The notes under the pieces are model-generated. The model was given only the letters and a program-made list of their open reading frames with translations, ran no database searches and was not told the origin of the DNA. A program made the position numbers and the translations under genes. From NCBI RefSeq assembly GCF_002222635.1, contig NZ_CP022420.1, positions 1-64,000 of the forward strand: a stretch of 64,000 nt of DNA, in the 5' to 3' direction. This document shows, one piece after another, positions 41,840 through 50,653 of this stretch (the stretch's first letter is position 1; every line of letters begins with the position of its first letter). Source of the DNA: Pseudosulfitobacter pseudonitzschiae (GTDB taxonomy: Bacteria; Pseudomonadota; Alphaproteobacteria; Rhodobacterales; Rhodobacteraceae).

Positions 41840-42573
41840 CATGCCCCCCCGTTCTGGAGGTGGCAAACCTCAGCAAGACCTTCACCTTGCATCTTCTTGG
41901 CGCGCGCGAAATCGTGGCGCTCAATGATGTGTCTTTTGCCCTTGCCGAAGGCGAGTTTCTGGCGCTCACGGGGCGCACGGGCGCAGGGAAATCGACGCTG
42001 ATCAAGACCTTGCTGCATTACAACCGACCAACCGGGGGGTCTGTGCGGTATCGGCGTGCCGATGGCACGGTGCTCACGCTGGCCGATCTGCCGGTGATCG
42101 ACCTCATCGCGTTGCTCGAAGGCGAGATTGGCTACGTTTCGCAGCATCTGAGCGTTGTGCCGCGGGTCGGTGCGCTTGATCTGATGATCGAGGCGGCACT
42201 CCATGACGACCGCGCCCGTGCCGAGGCCGAGGCGCTGGCGCTGTTCGAGCGGCTTTGCCTGCCCGAGGCGCTGGCACCGGTCTATCCGGTGACGTTTTCG
42301 GGCGGCGAGAAGCAGCGTTTCAATCTTGGCCTCACGCTGATGCGGCACCCGCGTTTGCTGATCCTCGATGAGCCGACCGCCGCGCTCGACCCCGCGACGC
42401 GGGAGGTCGTGATCGACCTACTGGCGGACCTCAAGGTCGCCGGCACCTCGACCATCGCCGTGCTGCACGACCGCGTTGCCGTGGATCGGCTGGCCGATCG
42501 CGAAATCGAAATCAACGACGGGCGGATCATGGCCGAGACGCCAATCTGTCGCAAGGAGGAAACTGTCCTATGA
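41836..42573 (+). CDS. phnL: C-P lyase ATP-binding protein PhnL
   Basis: A 245-residue ABC-type ATPase. Walker A is GRTGAGKST (46-54), the signature FSGGEKQRFNLGL (from 154) and Walker B LLILDEPTAALDP. PhnL works with PhnK and the core complex, not as a membrane importer. It overlaps phnK and phnM by 4 bases each. Confidence 0.92.
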   Translation: MTCPPVLEVANLSKTFTLHLLGAREIVALNDVSFALAEGEFLALTGRTGAGKSTLIKTLLHYNRPTGGSVRYRRADGTVLTLADLPVIDLIALLEGEIGYVSQHLSVVPRVGALDLMIEAALHDDRARAEAEALALFERLCLPEALAPVYPVTFSGGEKQRFNLGLTLMRHPRLLILDEPTAALDPATREVVIDLLADLKVAGTSTIAVLHDRVAVDRLADREIEINDGRIMAETPICRKEETVL

Positions 42574-43760
42574 CCCTTGTTATTGAAAACGCCCAGATCG
42601 TTCTGCCCGATCGTGTTGTCGAGGGGGCGCTTTGCCTTGAAGACGGGCGCATCACCGACATCCGCGAGGGGGCGGGCGCACCGGACGGGGCCGGACAGGT
42701 GATAGACGCCGAAGGCGATTGGCTTATCCCTGGCTGCATAGACCTGCATGGCGACGATATCGAATTCGAGATCGGCGCGCTTGGCCCGCGTGCCGGCACC
42801 TTGCGCATGCCGGTCGAATTGGGGCTCATCCAATCCGACAAGAACGCCGCCGCTTGGGGGATCACCACGAAACTGCACGCCATCGCCTATTTCGAGGACG
42901 AGGCCAAGAACCGCTCCAAACGGCTTTCGAGGCAGATCATGGACGCGATCCGTGATCACGCGGCGGCGGGGCGGCTACTGGTTGAGCACTGGGTGGACCT
43001 GCGATACGAGGTGACTGCCGATCCAGCCTATACGCTCGAGGCGATGGCGCATCCGGTTGTGCGGATGATCTCAGTCATGGATCATACGCCCGGCGAGGGG
43101 CAGTTTGCTGATCTGGAAAGTTACAAGGCCCTGAACCGGCAGTTGACCGATGCCGATGATGACGAGCTTGAACGGCTGGTCGCCGAGAAACAGGCGCGTG
43201 CCCATCTCAAGACGGCGCATGAAGCCCTAGTCGCCGCGCGCGCGCATGAACTTGGCCTGATCATCGCCTCGCATGACGACAATAGCGCAGCTCGGGCCGA
43301 GGCATGGTACGCATTAGGTGGTCGCCTGTCGGAAATGCCCGTCCGTCTGGAGGCGGCAGAGCGCGCCCACGCCTTGGGTATGTTTGTCAGCATGGCAGGT
43401 CCTAATTTGCTGCGCGGCGGCTCGGCCAGCGGCAACCTGAACCTGATCGAGGCGCTGGCAGTGGGCGCATTGGATGCGATCTGCTCGGACTACTATCCGC
43501 CTGCGCTGGTCTGTGGCGCGTTCAAACTCGTTCAGGACGGACATATCCCCGATCTCTTTGACGCGATCCGGCTGGTCAGCAGCGGCCCTGCCGCAGCACT
43601 TGGCCTAACTGATCGCGGTGCCATCGCCCCCGGCTTGCGGGGCGATCTGGCACAGGTCTCGACCCGGCTCGGCCATCCGGTCGTGCGCCGGACCTTCCTG
43701 GCCGGAGACCTCGTTTACGAGGACCGCCGGTTCGAGAAAACCCCAACCAACCGCTGCTAG
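42570..43760 (+). CDS. phnM: PhnM, ribose triphosphonate diphosphatase
   Basis: A 396-residue amidohydrolase-fold enzyme that removes pyrophosphate from the phosphonoribose triphosphate. Metal-site motifs include DLHGDDIEFEIGALGPRAGT near residue 52, MDHTPGEGQFAD, IASHDDNSAARAEAWYALGG and CSDYYPPALV. Length and motifs fit PhnM. It is the last enzyme gene; no phnN, phnO or phnP follows within the window. It is 8 bases before the transporter genes. Confidence 0.93.
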   Translation: MTLVIENAQIVLPDRVVEGALCLEDGRITDIREGAGAPDGAGQVIDAEGDWLIPGCIDLHGDDIEFEIGALGPRAGTLRMPVELGLIQSDKNAAAWGITTKLHAIAYFEDEAKNRSKRLSRQIMDAIRDHAAAGRLLVEHWVDLRYEVTADPAYTLEAMAHPVVRMISVMDHTPGEGQFADLESYKALNRQLTDADDDELERLVAEKQARAHLKTAHEALVAARAHELGLIIASHDDNSAARAEAWYALGGRLSEMPVRLEAAERAHALGMFVSMAGPNLLRGGSASGNLNLIEALAVGALDAICSDYYPPALVCGAFKLVQDGHIPDLFDAIRLVSSGPAAALGLTDRGAIAPGLRGDLAQVSTRLGHPVVRRTFLAGDLVYEDRRFEKTPTNRC

Positions 43761-43768
43761 AGGATATC

Positions 43769-44818
43769 ATGAAAAACTTTCTTACCGCGACCTGCACCGC
43801 GCTGACGCTGGCCATCACCGGCCCTGTCGTCGCCGAAGAACTGACCGTTTATGACCTGCCCAGCAAATACATGAACTGGGCCGGTCTGGTGGAGGCCTAT
43901 GAGGCCAAGACCGGCATTCGCCCCACGCTCGACCTCAAGAACGGATCGAGCACCGCGCTGGCCGCGCTCAAGCTCGAGGCGGCAAACCCGATCGCCAATG
44001 CGGCGTTCTGGTCGCTCGACATCGCCTCTGAGGCCAAGGCTTCCGGCGTCACTGCCCCGCTCAAGGTTGCGCGTTTTGACGAGATCCCCGCAGACCTGCG
44101 CGACCCGGAACACTATTGGTGGGGCGTCGGAACCGCCAATATCGTGATCGGCGTGAATACGGACGTCCTGGAACGTCGCGGCCTGCCGCTGCCGACCTCG
44201 TGGGCCGATCTGCTCGACCCGAAATACAAGGGGCTTGCCTGTTCGATGGATCCGACCTGGTCGGGCACTGCCTCGGTGTTCATGTATTCGATGAATGCGA
44301 TCCTGGGCGGCACGCCTGACGATTTCACCACGGGCTTCAACTTTCTCAAGGCGTTCCAAGACAACGGTCACAGCTACCGCACCGAGATCGTGGCACCGCG
44401 TCTGGCGCAAGGCGAATGCCCGATCACCATTGATGCCGAGGGCAACATCCTGATCGAAAGGGCCAATGGCGCGCCGGTCGATGTGGTCGTTCCCTCGGAA
44501 GGTGTGGCGGCGGTGCCGCTCGGCATGGGGTTTGCCAAAGGTGCCCCCGAACCCGAGAAGGCCGCCGATTTCCTGAACTGGGTGCTGAGCGACGAGGCAC
44601 AGGAAATCATCGCGCGCTCCTATTTCCGGCCTGTCATCGCCAGTGCGATCCCGGCGGAGATGTCGGATGCCTTCCCCGAGATCGCCCGTCAGGTGCCTGT
44701 GGACATCCCCCATGCCGCCGCCAATGTCGGCAATCTCAAACGCGCCTTCACCGCTGCCGTGCTGCAAGGCGGCGATGTCAAGGCTGCGCTGAGCGAAATC
44801 GGTCTGGCGGGAAGCTGA
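43769..44818 (+). CDS. ABC transporter substrate-binding protein, phosphonate-linked
   Basis: A 349-residue periplasmic binding protein with a signal peptide (MKNFLTATCTALTLAITG, cleavage near residue 22). The fold and motifs (NGSSTALAALKLEAANPIAN, WWGVGTANIVIGVNTDVLER, LPTSWADLLDPKYKG, FLNWVLSDEAQEII) are of the iron/polyamine/2-aminoethylphosphonate binding group, not PhnD. Position right after phnM suggests a phosphonate ligand such as 2-aminoethylphosphonate. A hairpin follows the gene. Confidence 0.85.
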   Translation: MKNFLTATCTALTLAITGPVVAEELTVYDLPSKYMNWAGLVEAYEAKTGIRPTLDLKNGSSTALAALKLEAANPIANAAFWSLDIASEAKASGVTAPLKVARFDEIPADLRDPEHYWWGVGTANIVIGVNTDVLERRGLPLPTSWADLLDPKYKGLACSMDPTWSGTASVFMYSMNAILGGTPDDFTTGFNFLKAFQDNGHSYRTEIVAPRLAQGECPITIDAEGNILIERANGAPVDVVVPSEGVAAVPLGMGFAKGAPEPEKAADFLNWVLSDEAQEIIARSYFRPVIASAIPAEMSDAFPEIARQVPVDIPHAAANVGNLKRAFTAAVLQGGDVKAALSEIGLAGS

Positions 44819-44826
44819 ACCATCGC

Positions 44827-44860
44827 GCCGGGGGCGGCTTGCCTGCCCCCGGCCCCTTTT
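44827..44860 (+). terminator. attenuator hairpin after the binding-protein gene
   Basis: GCCGGGGGC (44827-44835) pairs with GCCCCCGGC (44845-44853) across 9 bases, followed by CCCTTTT. It probably ends part of the transcripts so that binding protein exceeds permease. Confidence 0.7.
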
Positions 44861-44887
44861 CCAATCTGACCGACCGGGGTCTTTGCC

Positions 44888-45724
44888 ATGCGCGCCTTCA
44901 TGATCGTAACGACCATAGCCCTGCTGGGCATATTCGCCCTCGGCCTGGCCTATCCGCTGGCAACTGTGATCCTCGTCAGCCTGACCGGCGAGAGTGGCGC
45001 GCCGACGCTTGATGTCTATCGCCGGGTCTTTGCGAGCGGCTACTTCATGCAGGCGCTGGCCGAGACCGTGATGTTCTGCCTTGTGACCTCGTTCATCGCG
45101 ACGGCGTGGGCTCTGCCCCTGGCCTGGCGGATCGGGCGCAACGGGGCGGGGGCGCATTTCCTGCAAACCCTCAGCCAGATCAACTTCGCCTTCGCCGGTA
45201 TCATCTACGGCATGTTGATGATCGTGCTGATGGGCAATGCCGGCGTGCTTGCCCTGCTTGAAGCATGGCTTCTGGGCACCGAGGCCACGCGCGGCCTGGC
45301 CTTCACGGCGTTCGGTCTCGGCGTCGCTTACCTGAGCTTTCAGATCCCGCGCTCGGCCCTCATTCTGGCCGAGGCGATCGCCAAGATGGATCCGGGCCTG
45401 CCGGCAGCGGCACGCACGCTGGGGGGGCGCGGTCCTGCGGTGACGTTTCTGGTCGTGGTGCCGATCCTGCGCCCGGCGCTGATCGAGGCGGCGGTCTTTT
45501 CCTTCCTTCTGGCGATGGCCTCCTTCGGGCCGGCCTTGCTGATCGCGCGCTCGGTCACGATCTTTCCCGCGGTCATCTACCGGGAATTCACCGGCTTTCT
45601 CAACTTTGGAAATGCCGCGGCCATGGCGATCCTGCTGTTGATTGTCGCTTTGGCGTTGGCGGGCGTACTGCGGCTTCTTGTTGGACGCGCGACGCCCTTT
45701 CACACGCAGACCGACGCCACCTGA
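44888..45724 (+). CDS. ABC transporter permease, first
   Basis: A 278-residue inner membrane protein with about six transmembrane segments (for example MIVTTIALLGIFALGLAYPL at the start). The EAA-type cytoplasmic loop is LAEAIAKMDPGLPAAARTLG followed by GRGPAVTFLVVVPILRPAL. It belongs to the same family as PhnU/PhnV and spermidine/iron permeases. It pairs with the permease at 46745. Confidence 0.86.
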   Translation: MRAFMIVTTIALLGIFALGLAYPLATVILVSLTGESGAPTLDVYRRVFASGYFMQALAETVMFCLVTSFIATAWALPLAWRIGRNGAGAHFLQTLSQINFAFAGIIYGMLMIVLMGNAGVLALLEAWLLGTEATRGLAFTAFGLGVAYLSFQIPRSALILAEAIAKMDPGLPAAARTLGGRGPAVTFLVVVPILRPALIEAAVFSFLLAMASFGPALLIARSVTIFPAVIYREFTGFLNFGNAAAMAILLLIVALALAGVLRLLVGRATPFHTQTDAT

Positions 45725-45746
45725 CCCTTGAGAGAGGAAGACAGAC

Positions 45747-46748
45747 ATGACCATCACGATGAACGGGATTGAAAAACGGTTCGGCGACAAACCGGTGCTC
45801 GAGGGGATCGACCTGGTTCTCGCGCCAGGGCGTGTGACGGCGCTCATTGGCGCGTCGGGCTCGGGTAAGACGACCTTGCTCAACATCATTGCAGGCTTGC
45901 TTGAACCGAGTGCCGGGCGCATCCTCTTTGACGGGCGCGATGTCACGCCGCTTGACGCGGCCGAGCGCAATATCGGCTATGTGTTCCAGAGCTTTGCGTT
46001 ATTCCCGCATCTGAACGTGCGCGACAATGTGGCCTTCGGGCCGCGTATGCGCGGCATGAAACGTGCCGAGCGTCATGAGCGGGCCATGACGGCGCTTGCC
46101 CGCGTGCGGATGGACAGCTTTGCCGATCGCGGTGTCGATGCCCTATCCGGCGGACAGCGTCAACGCGTTGCTCTGGCGCGGGCCCTGGCGACGGAGCCTG
46201 ATATCCTCTTGCTTGACGAGCCGCTTTCTGCGCTCGATCCGGTCCTGCGCGACGATATCCGCTCCGAATTGCGCGCGCTGCTCGAGCCTCTCGACATCAC
46301 CACGCTCATCGTCACCCATGACAAGGCCGATGCCTTCGTTCTCGCCGACCGGATCGTCATGCTCTCGGGTGGACGTATCCTGCAGGAGGGCACGCCGCGC
46401 GATCTCTATGACCGACCAACCCATATCGAGGTGGCGGCGTTTTTCGGCGCGGTCAACACGCTGTTCGATGCAGCGAGCGAAGGTGGAACCGGGCCTATCC
46501 TGCGGCCCGAGGATCTGCGCCTTGCCGAGAACGCCGCGCGCGCCGATCTGACGATCACTGTTGGGCGGCAGCTCTATCTTGGCGATCGGTTACGGGTGAT
46601 GGGGCTGACGGCGGACGGAACAAGCGTGACCGTCGATCTGCCCAAGGCCACCGGCTTGCGGGATGGCGATGTTCTGCATCTCAACCTGCCGCCGGGCCAC
46701 CGCGACCGTGCGGCCGCGCCTCTGCTCAGCCTTCCGGGACGGTCATGA
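45747..46748 (+). CDS. ABC transporter ATP-binding protein with TOBE domain
   Basis: A 333-residue importer ATPase. Walker A GASGSGKTT (35-43), Q-loop region GYVFQSFALFPHLNVRDNV, signature LSGGQRQRVALARAL, Walker B LLLDEPLSALDP and H-loop LIVTHDKADAF are intact. The last 90 residues form a TOBE-like beta domain (ILRPEDLRLAENAARADLTI). This is the Fe/polyamine/2-AEP (PhnT-like) subtype rather than PhnC. AGAGAGG precedes the ATG. It overlaps the next permease gene by 4 bases. Confidence 0.9.
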   Translation: MTITMNGIEKRFGDKPVLEGIDLVLAPGRVTALIGASGSGKTTLLNIIAGLLEPSAGRILFDGRDVTPLDAAERNIGYVFQSFALFPHLNVRDNVAFGPRMRGMKRAERHERAMTALARVRMDSFADRGVDALSGGQRQRVALARALATEPDILLLDEPLSALDPVLRDDIRSELRALLEPLDITTLIVTHDKADAFVLADRIVMLSGGRILQEGTPRDLYDRPTHIEVAAFFGAVNTLFDAASEGGTGPILRPEDLRLAENAARADLTITVGRQLYLGDRLRVMGLTADGTSVTVDLPKATGLRDGDVLHLNLPPGHRDRAAAPLLSLPGRS

Positions 46749-47566
46749 CCGCCTCGGCCGGCATGTACGCGATCCCGACCCGGCGACGGCAGCGCGCCGG
46801 AGCGCGAGCCGAACGCTTTTGGGCCTGGGTCGAGCCGGTTCTCGTCTGGTCTCCGGCGGGGCTGCTACTGATACCGCTCCTCTTTCTCGCGATTGGGTCG
46901 TTCACAGCCCGTTGGGACAGTCGGGGCCTTTCGGGTCTCTCGCTCGACGCCTATGCTACGATCTGGTCAACGGCGCAGGGTGAGATCGGCTTCAGCCTGT
47001 TTCTCGCCATCGGTGTGAGCACGATCAATCTTTTGCTCGGGGTGCCGCTTGGTGTGCGCCTCGCGCAGGGCGGGCGGCGCGGGCAGGTTCTGGTCAAGGC
47101 CATCGTGAGCATGCCGATAGTGCTGCCGCCGATGATCGTGGCGATGGGTCTGGTCCTTGCCTGGCCGCGCTTGATCGGAAGCTGGGAAATCCTTATGCTG
47201 GCTCACCTTGTGTGGACCTTTCCGTTTGTGGTCTGGCCGGTGATGACAGCCATGATGGCACTTGATGCGCCGACACTTGCCGCAGCGGCGCGTACGCTCG
47301 GCGCGTCTGATTGGGCGATCTTTACCCGCGTGATCCTGCCCAATCTGCGCAATGCGATCCTGCTGGCCTGGTCGATGACCTTCATCATGTCATTTGCTGA
47401 GATCAACGGGTCGCTTTTCCTCGCCTCAGCGGGCAGTCATCCGGTCGGAGTGGGACTGCTCGAAAGTTTTCTCAATCTCGAAATCAGGGTAGCGGCAGCC
47501 TATACGGTCCTCTTCCTGCTTGTGCTAACACCGGTTTTTCTTCTGACGGTACGGCGGGGCGCGTAA
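46745..47566 (+). CDS. ABC transporter permease, second
   Basis: A 273-residue protein with six predicted transmembrane segments, beginning after a 30-residue basic leader (TRRRQRAGARAERFW). The EAA-type loop is MALDAPTLAAAARTLGASDW followed by AIFTRVILPNLRNAI. It completes a binding protein-permease-ATPase-permease set. The first and second permeases are clearly different, as in PhnU/PhnV. Confidence 0.86.
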   Translation: MTASAGMYAIPTRRRQRAGARAERFWAWVEPVLVWSPAGLLLIPLLFLAIGSFTARWDSRGLSGLSLDAYATIWSTAQGEIGFSLFLAIGVSTINLLLGVPLGVRLAQGGRRGQVLVKAIVSMPIVLPPMIVAMGLVLAWPRLIGSWEILMLAHLVWTFPFVVWPVMTAMMALDAPTLAAAARTLGASDWAIFTRVILPNLRNAILLAWSMTFIMSFAEINGSLFLASAGSHPVGVGLLESFLNLEIRVAAAYTVLFLLVLTPVFLLTVRRGA

Positions 47567-47756
47567 TGGTCGCAAAGATGCGGTGCGCGGGGGTTGCCGG
47601 TATGCTTGCCCCCCGAACGATAGAGCTATACGGTTGTCTGAGGCACTTGAATGGCTACAATCCGAATTGAGCATCGGCATCAACAAACCCTTAGTTCGAT
47701 CCAGACGGCTTGGCCTTGTGCGTGGAAATCCTAGACCCGACGACTTTTCCATCCAT
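47567..47756. other. border between phn block and insertion sequences
   Basis: A 190-base stretch with no gene. A run GGGGG near 47589 and CCCCCC near 47609 could make a weak hairpin after the last permease gene. Sequence character changes toward the insertion-sequence block. Confidence 0.35.
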
Positions 47757-48171
47757 GTAGTCGGCGGCTGCAGGATTATCCCGCGCATGGAGACGAGGTA
47801 ACGGTTGATCTCGCGGTTTGCCGTTGGCGATGTTTGGCTCCCGCTTGCCCGCGCCGGACTTTCTCGGACCAGACCGTCTCGGTTGCGCGTCCTTTTGCGC
47901 GGCGCACCTCGCGTGTCGGGGAGATTGTCAGCCATCTTGGGCATGCGACCGGCGGGCGGCCTGCCGAGCGGCTCTTGCACCGTTTGGGCCTTGGGGTCAG
48001 CGATGACACGGTGCTCAGGCAGCTGAAGAAGTGTGCTCAAGGCACCGCCGAGCCGCCGACGGTCATCGGGATCGACGACTGGAGCTGGCGGAAGTCGCAA
48101 ACCTACGGCACGATCATTGTCGATCTGGAGCGTCGCGTGGTCATCGACATTCTCGAGGATCGAGACGTCGT
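47757..48171 (+). pseudogene. ISL3 family transposase fragment
   Basis: Reading from about 47757 gives LQDYPAHGDEVTVDLAVCRW, RCLAPACPRRTFSDQTVSVA, ARRTSRVGEIVSHLGHATGG, GVSDDTVLRQLKK and TVIGIDDWSWRKSQTYGTII. This is the middle of an ISL3-type transposase (zinc ribbon, HTH and first catalytic Asp in GIDDW). Both ends are missing. It is interrupted at 48171 by the ISKra4-type element. Confidence 0.75.
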
Positions 48172-49634
48172 CGGGAGTGGACAAAAGATGGGGGTCATGC
48201 GGCGCGTTTTCTGTTTGCGACGGTCAGCCGACCATCGAGAACTGCGGCCCTTGTGACGGCTACTCGGTGAGCCCCTTTGGGCGACCAACGCATCCTTCTG
48301 CGCTTTCCCATGCGGGCATTGGCAATGTCATCGACTGATCCTTCGGCACGAGATGACGAGATGGGCAGCCCGTTACGGTACCGTCGGCCATAGTCGACAA
48401 GGGATTCCATGTTGTTCGCGAGATAGGTGTACAGTGTCTCGCATCGGGCCTGCAAACGAGCGGCAGCGGTGCGAACAGCCAGAGGTTCTTCCGCAAGGCG
48501 GGTGCAATCGTGCATGAGCCCCTTCAGATAAGTTTCCGCGACCCGTGCTCTGCCATGCCAAAGCCACCAGCGGAGGCTTTTCGCGGGGCGCTGGAACAGC
48601 ACCGGAATTCCAGTGAACCCCGGTATCTGGACCAGACCCTGAACGGCGGCCTCGACATGTCGAATCCGCATCGAGATGTGCCACCAGTCGAGGATATGCT
48701 TCACCTGGCCGTCGCCACCCATGGCATTCCGTATGAGGTTCGGGAGAGCAATCTCGCCATCAGAGATTACCGTCAACAGACGGCCCGGCTTCCATCCAAA
48801 GTCTGACAGCTCTTCTCGCATACGGCTGCCTGGCGATGCCGTCGCATTGGCGACCAAGCCAAATCGTCGGCACATATTGCGACTTTCTATCTTACCGACC
48901 ACAAGATCGAGGTGTCGCTGCTGATACTCCGGTCGACAGCGGATATGCGCACCGTCCAGAAAAACCGTCAAACCACCTTTGGGCGGTGCTTCAACGGGAT
49001 CGCCTGATGCCCTTCGACTTTTCTCGAGCCCAGTGGCTACTCTTCCCAACCGGTCACGTACCGTGGTGTGATGGGGCGGATGGCAGGGGAGGAAGCTTTT
49101 CATCAGCCGCGCGGCTTCGCGAAAGGAATGCCGGGACCCAAGCTCCGCATGTAGCCGCTGCAGCTCCGGGGTAGCTCGGTCTGGAAAGAAATAGGCCAGC
49201 GGAGAAATAGGTCCGCCGGGCACCGCCGCTGACCTGGCATCACAAGAACAGCGGCGCAAGCGCGCGGCTTTGACCCGAACCCGGCCAAAGAGCGTGTCGA
49301 GATCGCGCGTGCGATAGTCATGAATGGCACGAACCGAGGCGCAATCCGGGCATACGCGGCTTTCTCGGATGATTTCCTCAACCTGATCGCAAAGAATTGC
49401 CCGCTGAATCTGTTCGACAACCCTCTTCCCATCCTCAAGGCGCAGCCCGATCCCGTCTGGACAGGTCACCCGGTAGGGTCGAGAAATGCCTTCAAGCAGA
49501 TGAGTGCGCTTCTCCCCGTTGTCGAAGGTAGTTTCGATTGTAATCCGTACGTCCATGACAGCCCCCCTCGCAAAGAGCTTACCTTAGCACAGGCCAGATC
49601 ACCGACGACGACCCCCATGTTTTGTCCACTCCCC
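48172..49634 (-). mobile_element. ISKra4-type insertion sequence with 5-bp target duplication
   Basis: Ends are inverted repeats: GGGAGTGGACAAAA-G-ATGG then GGGTC on the left (48173-48196) and, on the right, the complement GGGGAGTGGACAAAACATGG then GGGTC (49610-49634). GTCGT flanks the element on both sides (48167-48171 and 49635-49639). The single gene inside, on the minus strand, fills almost the whole element. It sits inside an ISL3 fragment. Confidence 0.8.
48195..49556 (-). CDS. ISKra4 family transposase
   Basis: A 453-residue transposase. An N-terminal zinc-binding part (VCPDCASVRAIHDYRTRDLD, TLFGRVRVKAARLRRCSC) is followed by FFPDRATPELQRLHAELGSR. The DDE core has Asp in LTVFLDGAHI, Asp in LLTVISDGEIALP and Glu in SSRAEGSVDDIANARMGKRR. 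RMRW and VAVTRAAVLDGRL follow at the end. These match ISKra4 transposases. The gene is intact. Confidence 0.84.
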   Translation of the reverse strand: MDVRITIETTFDNGEKRTHLLEGISRPYRVTCPDGIGLRLEDGKRVVEQIQRAILCDQVEEIIRESRVCPDCASVRAIHDYRTRDLDTLFGRVRVKAARLRRCSCDARSAAVPGGPISPLAYFFPDRATPELQRLHAELGSRHSFREAARLMKSFLPCHPPHHTTVRDRLGRVATGLEKSRRASGDPVEAPPKGGLTVFLDGAHIRCRPEYQQRHLDLVVGKIESRNMCRRFGLVANATASPGSRMREELSDFGWKPGRLLTVISDGEIALPNLIRNAMGGDGQVKHILDWWHISMRIRHVEAAVQGLVQIPGFTGIPVLFQRPAKSLRWWLWHGRARVAETYLKGLMHDCTRLAEEPLAVRTAAARLQARCETLYTYLANNMESLVDYGRRYRNGLPISSSRAEGSVDDIANARMGKRRRMRWSPKGAHRVAVTRAAVLDGRLTVANRKRAA

Positions 49635-49739
49635 GTCGTGTCTCAGATTTAAGGGCAACGCGACACCATTTTATCTGACGACGGACACTCACGTTAATGA
49701 AGAGCTCATGTTGCCGATCTTGACGTAACCAACCGCACA
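49635..49739. other. short stretch between insertion-sequence remnants
   Basis: About 100 bases with the duplicated GTCGT at its left edge; after that the ISL3 frame meets TAA. No feature recognised. Confidence 0.3.
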
Positions 49740-49983
49740 GCCTAGGACCAATCGGATGGTTGAACGTTTCAATAGCCGCAGCTAAGAAGTATTGCAAAGC
49801 CACCATTTCCCATCAGGCGAGGAACTGGAAACGACGGGGCATCGCTACGAGTGGCTCTATAACTAGCAGCTCTCGCAATCAGCATTGGGCAGCATGACGC
49901 CCTCGCAGGCGATGAAGGACTGGCAGAAACTCAAGCCAGCGCTGGACAAGAAACAGCTATACTACCTGAGACGGGACGTGCCA
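49740..49983 (+). pseudogene. IS481-like transposase C-terminal fragment
   Basis: From 49756 the frame reads MVERFNSRS, stop, EVLQSHHFPSGEELETTGHR then YEWLYN, stop, QLSQSALGSMTPSQAMKDWQ and KLKPALDKKQLYYLRRDV. This is the C-terminal part of an IS481/IS3-type DDE transposase with two in-frame stops. The last part is in frame with the TetR gene, giving a misleadingly long open frame from 49885. Confidence 0.7.
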
Positions 49984-50004
49984 ACTATTAGAACTGGTCA
50001 AATA

Positions 50005-50622
50005 ATGCGCACCGAAGCGAAATCAATTACTGCCCGAAGCTCGCGACGAACGCAGGCTGAGCGATCACATGAAACCCGCGTCAAAATCTGCGAAGCAACG
50101 CTCCAAGCGCTGGTTGAAGTTGGCTATGAGCAGATCTCTACCACCCTTATTGCGCGGAGGGCAAAGGTTTCGCGCGGTGCACTTACCCACCAGTTTCCTA
50201 CACGCAATGACATGTTAATTGCGGCCTTTGATAAGCTGGTTGAGGGGTGGCGCGAAGGTTATCCCTTTAACCTCGATCCTGACAAGGAGCAGCTATCAGT
50301 GCATGCACTCATTGAGGCGCTCTGGGAGAATATCTACTCAGGTGGCCGCTACATAGCAGCGATGGAATTTATGTTGGCAGCAAGACAAGACAACGAACTT
50401 GGTCAATCGCTGCGCGAAATCTTGGAAACTTGGACACGGAAGCGTGACCGGGTGATCGTGCGGCTTGGGGGTGGAAACGTCGACGATTCGGATGCCGAAA
50501 CAATGGCCAAGCTTCACCTCTCAGTATTGCGTGGAATTGCTATGCATCGGAGCTTAGATTCCGACCCCAAAACTGCCAGAAAACTGGTCGATCTATGGAA
50601 ACAGATCGCAATAAATGAATGA
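50005..50622 (+). CDS. TetR family transcriptional regulator
   Basis: A 205-residue TetR-type repressor. The DNA-binding helices are VKICEATLQALVEVGYEQIS, then TTLIARRAKVSRGALTHQFP (HTH about 41-65). The ligand domain follows with a typical ALWENIYSGGRYIAAMEFML. The start at 50005 (MRTEAKSI) excludes the IS481 remnant fused upstream. The original promoter may have been lost with that insertion. It most likely represses the TRAP operon at 54377, whose promoter carries two palindromes. Confidence 0.85.
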   Translation: MRTEAKSITARSSRRTQAERSHETRVKICEATLQALVEVGYEQISTTLIARRAKVSRGALTHQFPTRNDMLIAAFDKLVEGWREGYPFNLDPDKEQLSVHALIEALWENIYSGGRYIAAMEFMLAARQDNELGQSLREILETWTRKRDRVIVRLGGGNVDDSDAETMAKLHLSVLRGIAMHRSLDSDPKTARKLVDLWKQIAINE

Positions 50623-50653
50623 CGAGCTAGTTGTCAGATCGCAGCAGTTCATA

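Noticed and set aside
43757-45970. 737-codon open frame on the minus strand
   Set aside because: It lies opposite phnM, the binding protein and permease genes, which have clear motifs and ribosome sites; its protein is low-complexity Arg/Gly/His text typical of an antisense frame in GC-rich DNA.
47583-47834. Small plus-strand gene after the last permease
   Set aside because: Frames here are the broken start of the ISL3 fragment or lack any support.
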